DNA from: Mogibacterium diversum_A
GTDB lineage: Bacteria; Bacillota; Clostridia; Peptostreptococcales; Anaerovoracaceae
Direction: 5' to 3'
DNA: 64,000 nucleotides
Assembly: GCF_938028775.1 (NCBI RefSeq)
Contig: NZ_CALIZG010000012.1
Coordinates: 26,511-90,510, forward strand
Shown here: positions 43,598-51,755 of the stretch, piece after piece
How positions within the stretch are numbered: the first letter of the stretch is position 1
How the letters are laid out: every line of letters begins with the position of its first letter
Made by a program: the position numbers and the translations under genes
The notes under the pieces: model-generated
Databases searched by the model: none
Told to the model about the DNA's origin: nothing
What the model saw: only the letters and a program-made list of their open reading frames with translations

Positions 43598-43837
43598 ATG
43601 TCCGTAAAATTAAATGAAAATCACCCAGATGCACAAAAGTATAAAGCAGAATGGGACGCTGTCAACGACGCGTATCTTGAGGCAGTATCTGTCGAAGAGG
43701 AGAAGTTTGGTGAAATTACACAGGTAAACGCTCATACTTTTACAAAAATTATTGCACCTCTGCGAAAGAAAAGGAATGCAAAGCTCAATGCATTGATGGC
43801 TAAATATAGTTATCTATATGAAGAAGTAACAGAATAA
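43598..43837 (+). CDS. Small charged helical protein, paralogue of the one at 44023
   Basis: 79 residues, soluble, rich in Glu, Lys, Asn and Ala, probably a helical hairpin. Shares with the next gene the pattern HPDxxKYxxE near the start, a middle Ile/Thr segment, basic KxxRxxxLxALxxxYSYL, and an acidic end. ATG 43598 follows a G-rich site; the GTG at 43571 is in frame but its ribosome site is absent. I do not recognise the family. Tandem paralogues suggest local duplication and perhaps immunity, regulation or binding roles, which is speculation. Confidence 0.65.
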   Translation: MSVKLNENHPDAQKYKAEWDAVNDAYLEAVSVEEEKFGEITQVNAHTFTKIIAPLRKKRNAKLNALMAKYSYLYEEVTE

Positions 43838-44022
43838 TGGAAGGTATCGGGATATATATCGTGCGATTCTGACATTGTTTGCACTGGTATGAGGTATACC
43901 GCAGACACAAAAAGTTGTCATCAAGAGAGACATTAGAGCACGTGCGTAGAAATGACTCGATGCCGACGAATACCTATTTGAAGAGGTTATTCGTAGATTG
44001 AGTAAAGAATAGAGGATTGATT

Positions 44023-44259
44023 ATGAGCGGAAGAGGAAGAGTTAACCAAAAACACCCCGACTTTCCAAAGTATGTTGATGAATATAAAAAACTGCATAAT
44101 GAGCTGATTCGCAAAGAGGATGAACTTTTAGATCCATTCTTTTCTACAAAAACTCCTCCTAGTAATATTGTGGCAAAACAGATAGGGAGGTTGCATAAGC
44201 AGTATGGGAAGGATATAAGAGCTTTACAAGATAGATACTCATATCTTTTTGAGAAATAA
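44023..44259 (+). CDS. Small charged helical protein, second paralogue
   Basis: 78 residues. The start is ATG 44023 with AGAGGA at 44011-44016; the TTG at 44017 is less likely. Like the protein at 43598 it has QKHPDFPKYVDEY, a central stretch, a basic region (GRLHKQYGKDIRALQDRYSYL) and an acidic end. Identity to the paralogue is about a quarter to a third by eye, so the duplication is old. It lies 170 bp before the second 95-bp repeat. Unknown function. Confidence 0.65.
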   Translation: MSGRGRVNQKHPDFPKYVDEYKKLHNELIRKEDELLDPFFSTKTPPSNIVAKQIGRLHKQYGKDIRALQDRYSYLFEK

Positions 44260-44429
44260 CGGAACGTACTCGGGTGAATTTTGTGCTGCGGAACTTTACG
44301 AAACAAATTCTAAGATAACAGGGTATCTTTTGAATGGAAGCATTTCATTTAGCTAATGTGAGCCTTTTGCATAGACTGGTTAAGAGAAGGGGCAGAAAAA
44401 AATAAAGTAATACGAATGAGCGTCTAGCA

Positions 44430-44524
44430 ATATTGACATTTTGGATAACACTAATGTTCTAGTCCCCGTACATTGACGGCACGTCGGAATACCCGTATAG
44501 TTAAGAAAAAGGCTATACGGTTTT
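44430..44524 (+). repeat. 95-bp direct repeat, copy 2, in the leader of the LtrA-like gene
   Basis: 94 of 95 identical to 42942-43036. The terminator stem CCGTATAG (44493-44500) / CTATACGG (44513-44520) is followed by TTTTGTTTTTT and, immediately, the AAGGAG ribosome site of the gene at 44542. This position suggests a transcription attenuator or leader RNA for that gene. Confidence 0.9.
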
Positions 44525-44541
44525 GTTTTTTAAGGAGTAAT

Positions 44542-45699
44542 ATGCTTAAATCCACTATCAAGCACAAAAATGTCGAATTTACTGAGCTCTTTTATGACCT
44601 AGTGTTCGTATATGCTATATCGAAGACGACTGAGCTGATTCATCATCTGCACGGTGGTGTTGTGGGTGGGGAGGCTTTCTTCGCCTTCATTATCACGACC
44701 TTCGTGCTTGTTGACGCTTGGATGCTTCAGACTGTATTCACTAATCAGTATGGTAAAAATTCATTTCTTAATCTGTCGATAATGTTTATCAAGATGGTGA
44801 TCTTGCTGGTGTTTGCGGGCATGATTGTCGAGGATTGGCACAATCACTTTGACTACCTGTGCTGGACCGTCGCACTGCTGTCATTCATACTGTTCGTGCA
44901 GTATTTTGCGCAGTATTACAGTCATGGGCTTACAAAAGCAGAGCGCATTTCAATCCGTGGCTTCCTCGGGGTGACGGGGGTAAGAGTATTCGGCATGCTT
45001 GCGGCTAGCCACTTTCCAATAGCGACAGGCATATACATATATATCGCGACGATTATCGTGACGTTCCTTATGCCGATTTATTTCAGAAGGAGATTTGAGC
45101 GTGCCGATATAAATTTCGTGCACCTCGTTGAGAGAATCTCACTGCTTACAATTATAAATCTAGGTGAAATGATCATGGGAATCGCCCCTTTTTTCACTCC
45201 CAAGACTTTTACACTCAGTTCAAGCCTGTATTTCACAATAGTCGCATGTCTATTCATGTATTATTTCAGCGTGCTCAACCACAGCATCGACGAGCACACG
45301 GATACGAATGGAATGTTCCTCATGTACAGTCATTATCCGATTTATATCGGACTAATCATGATCACTGTATCGATGAGTTTTATCAGTCACAACAACGCAA
45401 ACGTGCATTTTGTCACACTTTTCATGTACGCGGGAATTTTCATGTTCCAGTGGGCGGTTATTGCAAATAATATGTACAGCAAGCCACACCTTAGCTTTGA
45501 TGCGAAGTACTATGCTGTTCAGCTTTGGATTTTCCTATTTGGCTGTATTGCGAGCTATAATCTTGCACATAATGACGCGGCAGTTCTACACATAACGACA
45601 GCGACAATCGCAGCAATTACGGTTCATTCGATTGGGTTCTTTTATATGAGGAATTTGAAAGAGAGAAGGCGTTTAAAGAAGAAAACTATAAAGAGATAG
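44542..45699 (+). CDS. Low temperature requirement A (LtrA) family membrane protein
   Basis: 385 residues with about ten to eleven hydrophobic helices. The N-terminal VEFTELFYDLVFVYAISKTT is the family signature, and NLGEMIMGI near 220 is typical of the second half. LtrA was named from a Listeria mutant failing to grow in the cold; its molecular role is unsettled. The track-length frame starts at 44473, but ATG 44542 with AAGGAG is right. The 95-bp terminator-bearing element sits directly before it. Possibly regulated by attenuation. Confidence 0.88.
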   Translation: MLKSTIKHKNVEFTELFYDLVFVYAISKTTELIHHLHGGVVGGEAFFAFIITTFVLVDAWMLQTVFTNQYGKNSFLNLSIMFIKMVILLVFAGMIVEDWHNHFDYLCWTVALLSFILFVQYFAQYYSHGLTKAERISIRGFLGVTGVRVFGMLAASHFPIATGIYIYIATIIVTFLMPIYFRRRFERADINFVHLVERISLLTIINLGEMIMGIAPFFTPKTFTLSSSLYFTIVACLFMYYFSVLNHSIDEHTDTNGMFLMYSHYPIYIGLIMITVSMSFISHNNANVHFVTLFMYAGIFMFQWAVIANNMYSKPHLSFDAKYYAVQLWIFLFGCIASYNLAHNDAAVLHITTATIAAITVHSIGFFYMRNLKERRRLKKKTIKR

Positions 45700-45760
45700 A
45701 ACGAGCAGGATAAAGAGAAAGTACCTGAAAAGCATAAGGCGGAGAAATCCGTATAAAAAA

Positions 45761-45769
45761 TGATATAAT
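45761..45769 (+). promoter_or_regulatory. Extended -10 promoter before the flavodiiron gene
   Basis: TGATATAAT (TG at 45761-45762, TATAAT at 45764-45769), 55 bp before ATG 45824. No good -35 found. Confidence 0.4.
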
Positions 45770-45823
45770 AAAGCTCAGATGAAAGGTTGATATCAAGAGC
45801 AGAATGATTATAAGGAGTCTACT

Positions 45824-47011
45824 ATGAGAAAGCTTGTAAAGGGTAACGTGAGTTGGGTCGGATACATGGACTGGGAACTCGAGATGTTCCATGGTGATGA
45901 GTATTCTATTTTGAATGGGTCTAGTCAAAATGCATTTTTGATTGAAGAAGAGAAAACGATTCTGGTAGATACCGTGTGGCTTCCGCACAGAGATGAGTTC
46001 ATAGAGAACTTGAAGGCTGAAGGCGTGCTCGATAAGATTGATGCGATTATCGTTAATCACGGCGAACAGGATCACTCGGGTTCGCTGCCAGCGCTGCTCA
46101 AGGAGATTCCAGACACGCCACTATACTGCACTGCGGCATGTGTAAAGAGTCTTGAGGGTCAGTACGGACAGCAGGGATGGAATTTCAATGTGGTAAAGAC
46201 TGGTGACAGTCTCGATATTGGAAACGGCAAACAGCTTATCTTCGTGGAGATGAAGATGCTTCACTGGCCAGATTCGATGGCTACATATATGACTGGTGAT
46301 AACATCCTGTTCTCGATGGATGCATTCGGACAGCATTTCGCAGTTGAGGAGATGTTCAATGACCTTGCAGATCAGGCACTGCTTGATAAGGAAGCGATGA
46401 AGTATTTTGCAAATATCCTTAATCCTTTCGCTCCGTTCGTAACCAAGAAGCTTGAGGAAATCGCTAAGCTGAACTTGCCGATTGACATAATTGCTCCGTC
46501 CCACGGGGTGGTATGGCGTGACAATCCTGGTCAGATAGTTGAGAAATACGCAGCTTGGGCAGACGCATATCAGGAGAATCAGATTACTGTTGCCTATGAC
46601 ACTATGTGGGAGGGCACGACTAAGCTGGCACACGCAATCGCTGATGAAATTCACAAGCAGGCACCAGATACTGTTGTGAAGGTTTATAACATCGCAAAGG
46701 CGGATAAGAACGAAATCATGACTGAGGTGTTCAAATCCAAAGCCATTGTTGTGGGTTCTCCGACCTGTGTGAACGATGTTTTGACAAGCGTTGCGGGGTG
46801 GCTGTCGTTCCTCAAGACGCTTAAGTTCAAAAATAAGAAGGCTGCTGCATTCGGATGCTACGGCTGGAGTGGTGAGTCGGTTAAGATCATACAGGAGAAG
46901 CTAAGAGAAGCTGGGTTTGAGGTTGTGGAAGGAAATGTTCGCTCTGCTTGGAATCCAGATGAAGAGGACTTCGCAAAGATTCCTGCTATGGTTTCGGAGC
47001 TTGTTAAATAG
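45824..47011 (+). CDS. fprA: Flavodiiron protein (FprA-type A-flavoprotein)
   Basis: 395 residues. Reduces O2 (to water) and/or NO, a protective enzyme in anaerobes. N-terminal metallo-beta-lactamase-like diiron domain with HGEQDHSG near 79-86 (His, Glu, Asp, His ligands), a later His (KMLHWPDSM), an Asp in MDAFGQHF and His in SHGVVW. The C-terminal flavodoxin domain (from about 250) has the FMN phosphate loop region and VGSPTCVNDV. Electron donors (rubredoxin or similar) are not adjacent. ATG 45824 after AAGGAG. Confidence 0.95.
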   Translation: MRKLVKGNVSWVGYMDWELEMFHGDEYSILNGSSQNAFLIEEEKTILVDTVWLPHRDEFIENLKAEGVLDKIDAIIVNHGEQDHSGSLPALLKEIPDTPLYCTAACVKSLEGQYGQQGWNFNVVKTGDSLDIGNGKQLIFVEMKMLHWPDSMATYMTGDNILFSMDAFGQHFAVEEMFNDLADQALLDKEAMKYFANILNPFAPFVTKKLEEIAKLNLPIDIIAPSHGVVWRDNPGQIVEKYAAWADAYQENQITVAYDTMWEGTTKLAHAIADEIHKQAPDTVVKVYNIAKADKNEIMTEVFKSKAIVVGSPTCVNDVLTSVAGWLSFLKTLKFKNKKAAAFGCYGWSGESVKIIQEKLREAGFEVVEGNVRSAWNPDEEDFAKIPAMVSELVK

Positions 47012-47101
47012 TTTTGCCTAAAAATTTTATACTAGTTAATGCAGTTTTATTTTTGCTGAATAAGGTCTAATGGATAAAAAAAAGATAAAATCAATGTAAG
47101 G

Positions 47102-48454
47102 ATGAACACAAATACAAATACAGATACAGATACGATAATGGATACTGAATATGGGTATATATTTCATTCAGAATTCTATGAAACCTTTATAAAAATATTT
47201 TTTTTGGTTGCTGCGACACTTGTAATTATTGTTGGGGTAAGTTTGTATCAAACCAACCCTATACAAAGTCAAAAGGTGGAGATAAGAGCTAAAATTGTTT
47301 TCGTTGAGACTGTTGTTTTATTATTATTTCTTTTACTAAGACGAAGTTATTTGGGATTTATTATCATAATCACCCCTAAAGGCATAATAATAAGAAAAGG
47401 TATATTTAGTAAGTTTTTTATTCTTGGAGAATACTATCAATATCTTCCTTGGGAAGATATTCAAGCTATAGTGAATATGGAGATAGAGGCCGGATTGTTT
47501 AAGCCGGAATACTATCTGTGTATTATCCTTGAAGAAAATGCTGCTACTTTATTTACAAGAAAAATCGTTATCCCGATGACTCTAATTGGAGTAGAATGCC
47601 GATCAGCCCTTGAAAATGCTATAAATGAGTATAAGCCAAACTTTATTGAAAAAAGCGAGACTCCAAAGTCGATTATATATAGCTACGTCAATACTATAGA
47701 ACAAACACATAAAGTAGCAAGCAATATTAAAACAAAAAAGCACACAAAAATTCAAAAACTTCGTGTTTTTTGGATTTTTGTGATCTTCATTTTTTTCGTA
47801 TCAATATATGAAACAAAAATGTATCACAATGCAGATGATTCATTTTTCTATATGCGTTATGATTTCTATATACTTAATTATTTTCCTGAAGATGATTTTG
47901 CTATGAAGTTTAATGTGCCAGAAAATTGGTTGGAGTGGAATATGAGATCTGAAGACAATATTCTAACCGGTACATATTTTATAACGCTCAAACCAGATAA
48001 GAAAAAGGATGATTTTTTTAATCACCAAGCAGAAGCAACGATATGTATGTGTGAAATAGATAAAGACCTATATTCAGATTATAGTTCTCTAAATCTTGAC
48101 GAATGGAGTTTGGTCAAAGAATCAACTGACACATATAATGTTAAATTAATAAATGAGAGTATTACATACCCTAAAAAGAATATTAAACAAACTCGAAGAG
48201 ATTATCTTAAGTTGTTTTTATCTGAATATAATTCTGGTGATTATAAAGATGAATCTGTAAAACTGATGACAGAAATAATAATTGAATGTGGAGATAAAAA
48301 AATTTCAATGTTAATAGAAACCACTGAAAAACGGAATAAGTTTGGCAAGAGTTTAGAAGATGATAAAAATTTTGAAAACATGAAAAGGATGCATGAAAAA
48401 ATTATATCAGATGCACTTTTAGCAGCTGTTCTCGATAAACCGTCAAAATTATAG
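47102..48454 (+). CDS. Hypothetical membrane protein with PH-like segment
   Basis: 450 residues, unrecognised. N-terminus is a short Asn/Thr/Asp repeat; then two hydrophobic helices (about 31-50, 62-78), a region YLPWEDIQAIVNMEIEAGL resembling bacterial PH-like domains of membrane proteins, another helix near 224-240 and an extracytoplasmic beta-rich end of about 200 residues (FNVPENWLEWNMR). AT-rich compared with fprA. The ribosome site TAAGG directly abuts ATG 47102, so the true start may be ATG 47138. Function unknown; perhaps acquired. Confidence 0.65.
   Translation: MNTNTNTDTDTIMDTEYGYIFHSEFYETFIKIFFLVAATLVIIVGVSLYQTNPIQSQKVEIRAKIVFVETVVLLLFLLLRRSYLGFIIIITPKGIIIRKGIFSKFFILGEYYQYLPWEDIQAIVNMEIEAGLFKPEYYLCIILEENAATLFTRKIVIPMTLIGVECRSALENAINEYKPNFIEKSETPKSIIYSYVNTIEQTHKVASNIKTKKHTKIQKLRVFWIFVIFIFFVSIYETKMYHNADDSFFYMRYDFYILNYFPEDDFAMKFNVPENWLEWNMRSEDNILTGTYFITLKPDKKKDDFFNHQAEATICMCEIDKDLYSDYSSLNLDEWSLVKESTDTYNVKLINESITYPKKNIKQTRRDYLKLFLSEYNSGDYKDESVKLMTEIIIECGDKKISMLIETTEKRNKFGKSLEDDKNFENMKRMHEKIISDALLAAVLDKPSKL
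47105..47134 (+). repeat. Hexanucleotide tandem repeat in the 5' end of the gene
   Basis: Five 6-bp units (AACACA, AATACA twice, GATACA, GATACG) encode N-T-N-T-N-T-D-T-D-T. Copy number can vary by slippage without a frameshift. Confidence 0.6.
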
Positions 48455-48512
48455 AAATAATAAAGTATTGCTAGTGTGAATACACTGGATATATAAGGTG
48501 GGGGGAGTTTAA

Positions 48513-48812
48513 TTGAATAGTAAAAAAGAAAATGTTGATAAAAAGATTGAACGTATTCACTGGAACTTAAAGTATAAACGAAAGTTTCTGCGAATATTAT
48601 GGTTAATACCGGGCTATGTGTTCGCACTTTTGTTAATGGGATTCTCCGAGATACAAGATGCCTACATATATTATTTTCTGATTTCATATGCCTTCAGTTT
48701 TATTGCGATTGTGTTACTATCCTATACATTCTTCAAATGGATATGTGGATCAAATGAAGAGACTACAACACGCGAAAATGGCAAGTGTATAAATAAATCT
48801 AGATTCAGATGA
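48513..48812 (+). CDS. Small hypothetical membrane protein
   Basis: 99 residues from TTG 48513 after a strong GGGGGAG site. A charged N-terminus (KKENVDKKIERIHW) precedes two hydrophobic helices (about 30-47 and 53-73); the C-terminus is polar. Follows the larger membrane protein gene at 47102 by 58 bp, so they may be co-transcribed. Unrecognised family. AT-rich. Confidence 0.55.
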   Translation: MNSKKENVDKKIERIHWNLKYKRKFLRILWLIPGYVFALLLMGFSEIQDAYIYYFLISYAFSFIAIVLLSYTFFKWICGSNEETTTRENGKCINKSRFR

Positions 48813-48813
48813 T

Positions 48814-48993
48814 ATGGGATTTGAGGAAGTTAGGGAATCTAGAACAAATAATGCGCGTACCAAAACAAACTATGTAGGCGAAATGAAAAGATATTATTAA
48901 GGAATTGTTATACTTTCAGATGAAATGATGTTGAATCCGATTGCTGATACTGATTACTTTGACGAGCATGGTTGTCTCGAAAAAAAGCTGTGA
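48814..48993 (+). pseudogene. Degraded 60-codon frame with one internal stop
   Basis: From ATG 48814 the frame reads MGFEEVRESRTNNARTKTNY and onward to TAA at 48898-48900, then continues GIVILSDEMMLNPIADTDYF and onward to TGA at 48991-48993. Both halves are in the same frame, as if one small protein carried a nonsense mutation. No family recognised; no ribosome site. It fills part of the 290-bp gap before the aminopeptidase gene; the rest shows nothing clear. Confidence 0.25.
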
Positions 48994-49104
48994 TATACTG
49001 CCTGCAATGGGATTCAATTAGAGATAGATTGCGCTAGTCGGAGGGTTAAGAATAATGTTGCGCCAGCCGCTAGCGAGAAACACGGATAAATAAAGGGAGA
49101 CTAT

Positions 49105-50415
49105 ATGACAGATTACAATAAGGAACTTATGTCGTTTCTGGATAAATCGCCGACAGCTTTTCATGCGATTTCTAGTATAAAGAAAAAGCTTATTGCGAGC
49201 GGATATTCAGAACTTGCGGAATCAGAAAAGTGGGAGTTGACCGAGGGTGGGAAGTATTTCGTTACTAGAAATGATTCAAGCATCATCGCATTTAGAGTGC
49301 CTCGTTTTAACTTTACTGGTTTTATGATCAGCGCTGCTCATTCAGATTCACCGGCATTCAAGGTTAAGGAAAATCCTGAAATCATTGAAAACGGATATGT
49401 AAAGCTCAATGTCGAAGGCTACGGTGGCATGCTCATGGCTCCGTGGCTCGATAGACCGCTGAGCGTTGCTGGCAGGATAATCGTAAAAAATGGTAACAAG
49501 TTAGAGGTTAGACTAGTCAACGTGGATAGGGATTTGCTGCTCATTCCAAATGTCGCAATTCACATGAACTGCGATGCTAACAAAGGCCAGACGTGGAACG
49601 CACAGGTTGACATGCTCCCAGTTCTCGGCTCGGCAGATGAGGCAAAGGGTTCATTTATGAGAATTATAGCTGAGTCTGCTAGCGTATCAGATTCCGATAT
49701 TATCTCGCACGATCTTTTCGTATATGCGCGTGATAAGGGCAAGGTCTGGGGTGGTAGTGACGAGTATATCTCGTCGCCACATCTCGACGATTTGCAGTGC
49801 GTATATGGATGCCTCGAGGGATTCCTTGGTGCGAATAATTCGAGCAGCGTGCCTGTTCTGGCGGTTTTCGATAACGAAGAGACGGGGTCGCTCACCAAGC
49901 AAGGTGCAGATTCAACTTTACTCGAAGATGTGCTAAAGCGCATCTCTCTCTCCTGTGGCAAGGATGAGGAAAGCTACTATAGGTCAGTTTCATCTAGCTT
50001 CATGGTAAGTGCAGATAATGCACATGCACTACATCCAAATCATCCCGAGAAGGCAGACCCTGTAAATAGACCAGCGATTAATAAAGGTATCGTAATCAAG
50101 TTCAATGCGGCTCAGCACTACACGACAGATGCCGTGAGCTGTGCGGTTTACCGTGACCTCTGCGAGTCGAATGATATACCAGTTCAGGTATTTACAAATA
50201 GGTCTGACTCACGGGGAGGAAGCACCTTGGGCAACGTATCGAATGCCCACGTGTCGCTAAATACTGTCGATATAGGGCTGGCACAGCTAGCTATGCATTC
50301 CTGCTACGAAACAGCAGGGGCAAAGGATACTAAGCATCTTATCGATGCGATGACGATATTCTACTCAAAGACTTTTAGAGTAGGTGCTAGTGGTTCATTT
50401 GAGCTATTGGACTAA
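49105..50415 (+). CDS. M18 family aminopeptidase
   Basis: 436-residue zinc aminopeptidase removing N-terminal (often acidic) residues from peptides. Ligands and active-site motifs: AAHSDSPAFKVKENPE near 77-92 (first metal-binding His and Asp), SSPHLDDLQCVYGCLEGF near 226-243 (metal Asp), DNEETGSLTKQGADS near 255-269 (Glu pair), SADNAHALHPNHPEK and the C-terminal His region in LAMHSCYETAG. Family forms a large dodecameric ring. RBS AAAGGGAG. It is followed 12 bp later by the ankyrin protein gene, likely one unit. Confidence 0.95.
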   Translation: MTDYNKELMSFLDKSPTAFHAISSIKKKLIASGYSELAESEKWELTEGGKYFVTRNDSSIIAFRVPRFNFTGFMISAAHSDSPAFKVKENPEIIENGYVKLNVEGYGGMLMAPWLDRPLSVAGRIIVKNGNKLEVRLVNVDRDLLLIPNVAIHMNCDANKGQTWNAQVDMLPVLGSADEAKGSFMRIIAESASVSDSDIISHDLFVYARDKGKVWGGSDEYISSPHLDDLQCVYGCLEGFLGANNSSSVPVLAVFDNEETGSLTKQGADSTLLEDVLKRISLSCGKDEESYYRSVSSSFMVSADNAHALHPNHPEKADPVNRPAINKGIVIKFNAAQHYTTDAVSCAVYRDLCESNDIPVQVFTNRSDSRGGSTLGNVSNAHVSLNTVDIGLAQLAMHSCYETAGAKDTKHLIDAMTIFYSKTFRVGASGSFELLD

Positions 50416-50427
50416 TAGGAGGGACAC

Positions 50428-51498
50428 ATGGCTAAGAAAAAGAGAAAGACGCTACCTAGCGATTTCTATGAGATGATTCATAGAGGCGATATCGAGGAGC
50501 TAAAGGCGGTATTCGATAACTGTGAGATCACAGCTTATGCAGGTCGCTGCGATCTGAATACTGCTTTACATCATTACGGTATTCCCGTTGAACTCGTTAG
50601 ATGGCTTGTTGCGGAAGGTCTCGATGTCAATACTTTAAATTCGTATGGACGTACGCCACTTAATTTCCATGCTGGAAATAGTACCGAGGTTATGAAAGTT
50701 CTGTTTGAACTCGGAGGGGATGTCTCTAAAGCAGATAATTACGATAATACTCCGCTTCACAGTGCGGCATCCGGATATAGGCCTGAGAACGTAAAGCTTT
50801 TAGTTGATCAAGGGGTGGATTTGGATGCTAAGAACAGGATATGGGAACGCACTCCGCTTGAAGAGGCACTTGTATCCTGCAGAGGAATAGATATCGGGAG
50901 ATGCGCTGAAGTGGCAGAGATTCTCGTAAATGCGGGAGCTCGAGTAACACCTGCAGCTAAAGACTATGTGAGGAAAATCGGTGAGGATGTAGAATTCCAT
51001 AGAGGAAGCTTCCACCCAGACTACGTAGATGAGATAGATACGGGGCTTGCTAAGTTATATAAGCTGTTTGACGTGGAACCTGTAAAGAAGCGCAAGATTC
51101 ACGACGGTATATCACCGATTGTAGTAGAAAGCGGTACCTGGAAGGAGCAATTTGCAGAACTATGGGAACTACTTATTCCTTCGCATGGTGCAGCTAAGAC
51201 CCTTCAGGGCGAGGTTGTGAGAATTGCCGGCCGTGTTAGAGATGAGATGAATAGAAATGGCGGGTGCAACTGGAATCGAGATTATCGCATGATGCTAGAA
51301 GACTTTGTAAAGCATGTCGCTACTAGGGTATCACTGCCTGAGGCGGAACTCGAAGAGGCTAAAAACCTGGCTTCAAGCATAGGTCCTAGAGGAGACTTTA
51401 ATGAGACTTCATTAGATAGACTGTGTGAACTGGCAACTAAGTGGGTGCTACTGAATCCAGAACCGATTAAACTCGAGACGCCGAGGTATAAGAGATAG
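50428..51498 (+). CDS. Ankyrin-repeat protein
   Basis: 356 residues, soluble. Three to four ankyrin repeats in residues 10-175, with standard forms such as GRTPLNFHAGNSTEVMKVLF, NYDNTPLHSAASGYRPENVK and TPLEEALVS. The C-terminal half (from about 190) is helical and unassigned, with a Trp-rich NGGCNWNRDYRMML stretch. Ankyrin repeats bind partner proteins; the partner is unknown. Basic start MAKKKRKTLP. It shares a transcript with the M18 peptidase and is followed by a terminator. Confidence 0.85.
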   Translation: MAKKKRKTLPSDFYEMIHRGDIEELKAVFDNCEITAYAGRCDLNTALHHYGIPVELVRWLVAEGLDVNTLNSYGRTPLNFHAGNSTEVMKVLFELGGDVSKADNYDNTPLHSAASGYRPENVKLLVDQGVDLDAKNRIWERTPLEEALVSCRGIDIGRCAEVAEILVNAGARVTPAAKDYVRKIGEDVEFHRGSFHPDYVDEIDTGLAKLYKLFDVEPVKKRKIHDGISPIVVESGTWKEQFAELWELLIPSHGAAKTLQGEVVRIAGRVRDEMNRNGGCNWNRDYRMMLEDFVKHVATRVSLPEAELEEAKNLASSIGPRGDFNETSLDRLCELATKWVLLNPEPIKLETPRYKR

Positions 51499-51521
51499 GT
51501 AATTGTAAATTTTATATAACT

Positions 51522-51562
51522 AAACCCTTTCACTAGTTTTATTCTGGTGAAAGGGTTTTTGT
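51522..51562 (+). terminator. Terminator after the ankyrin gene
   Basis: AAACCCTTTCACTAG (51522-51536), 7-nt loop, CTGGTGAAAGGGTTT (51544-51558), then TTGTTGTTTT. Stem of 15 bp with one T-G pair. Confidence 0.9.
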
Positions 51563-51755
51563 TGTTTTGTATTAATAACATTTAGAAAAAGTGGGCACTG
51601 CGGGGTAATTTCTTAAATCAAATAATAAACTGATAATCAATAATAAAACGTAATGGGTAAATAGTCACTCGTTATAGATTTTTTACAGATATTATCTTAC
51701 AATGTATTAGTAAAAGTACAATTATTCACGTCAATTAACGGCAAAGAGGAGAAAT

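Noticed and set aside
44433..44460. TTGACA in the 95-bp repeat as a promoter
   Set aside because: No acceptable -10 lies 16-18 bp downstream; TAATGT is only about 13 bp away. Left as part of the repeat.
42942..44524. CRISPR array or insertion sequence
   Set aside because: Only two repeat copies 1.5 kb apart with genes between, no transposase and no terminal inverted repeats.
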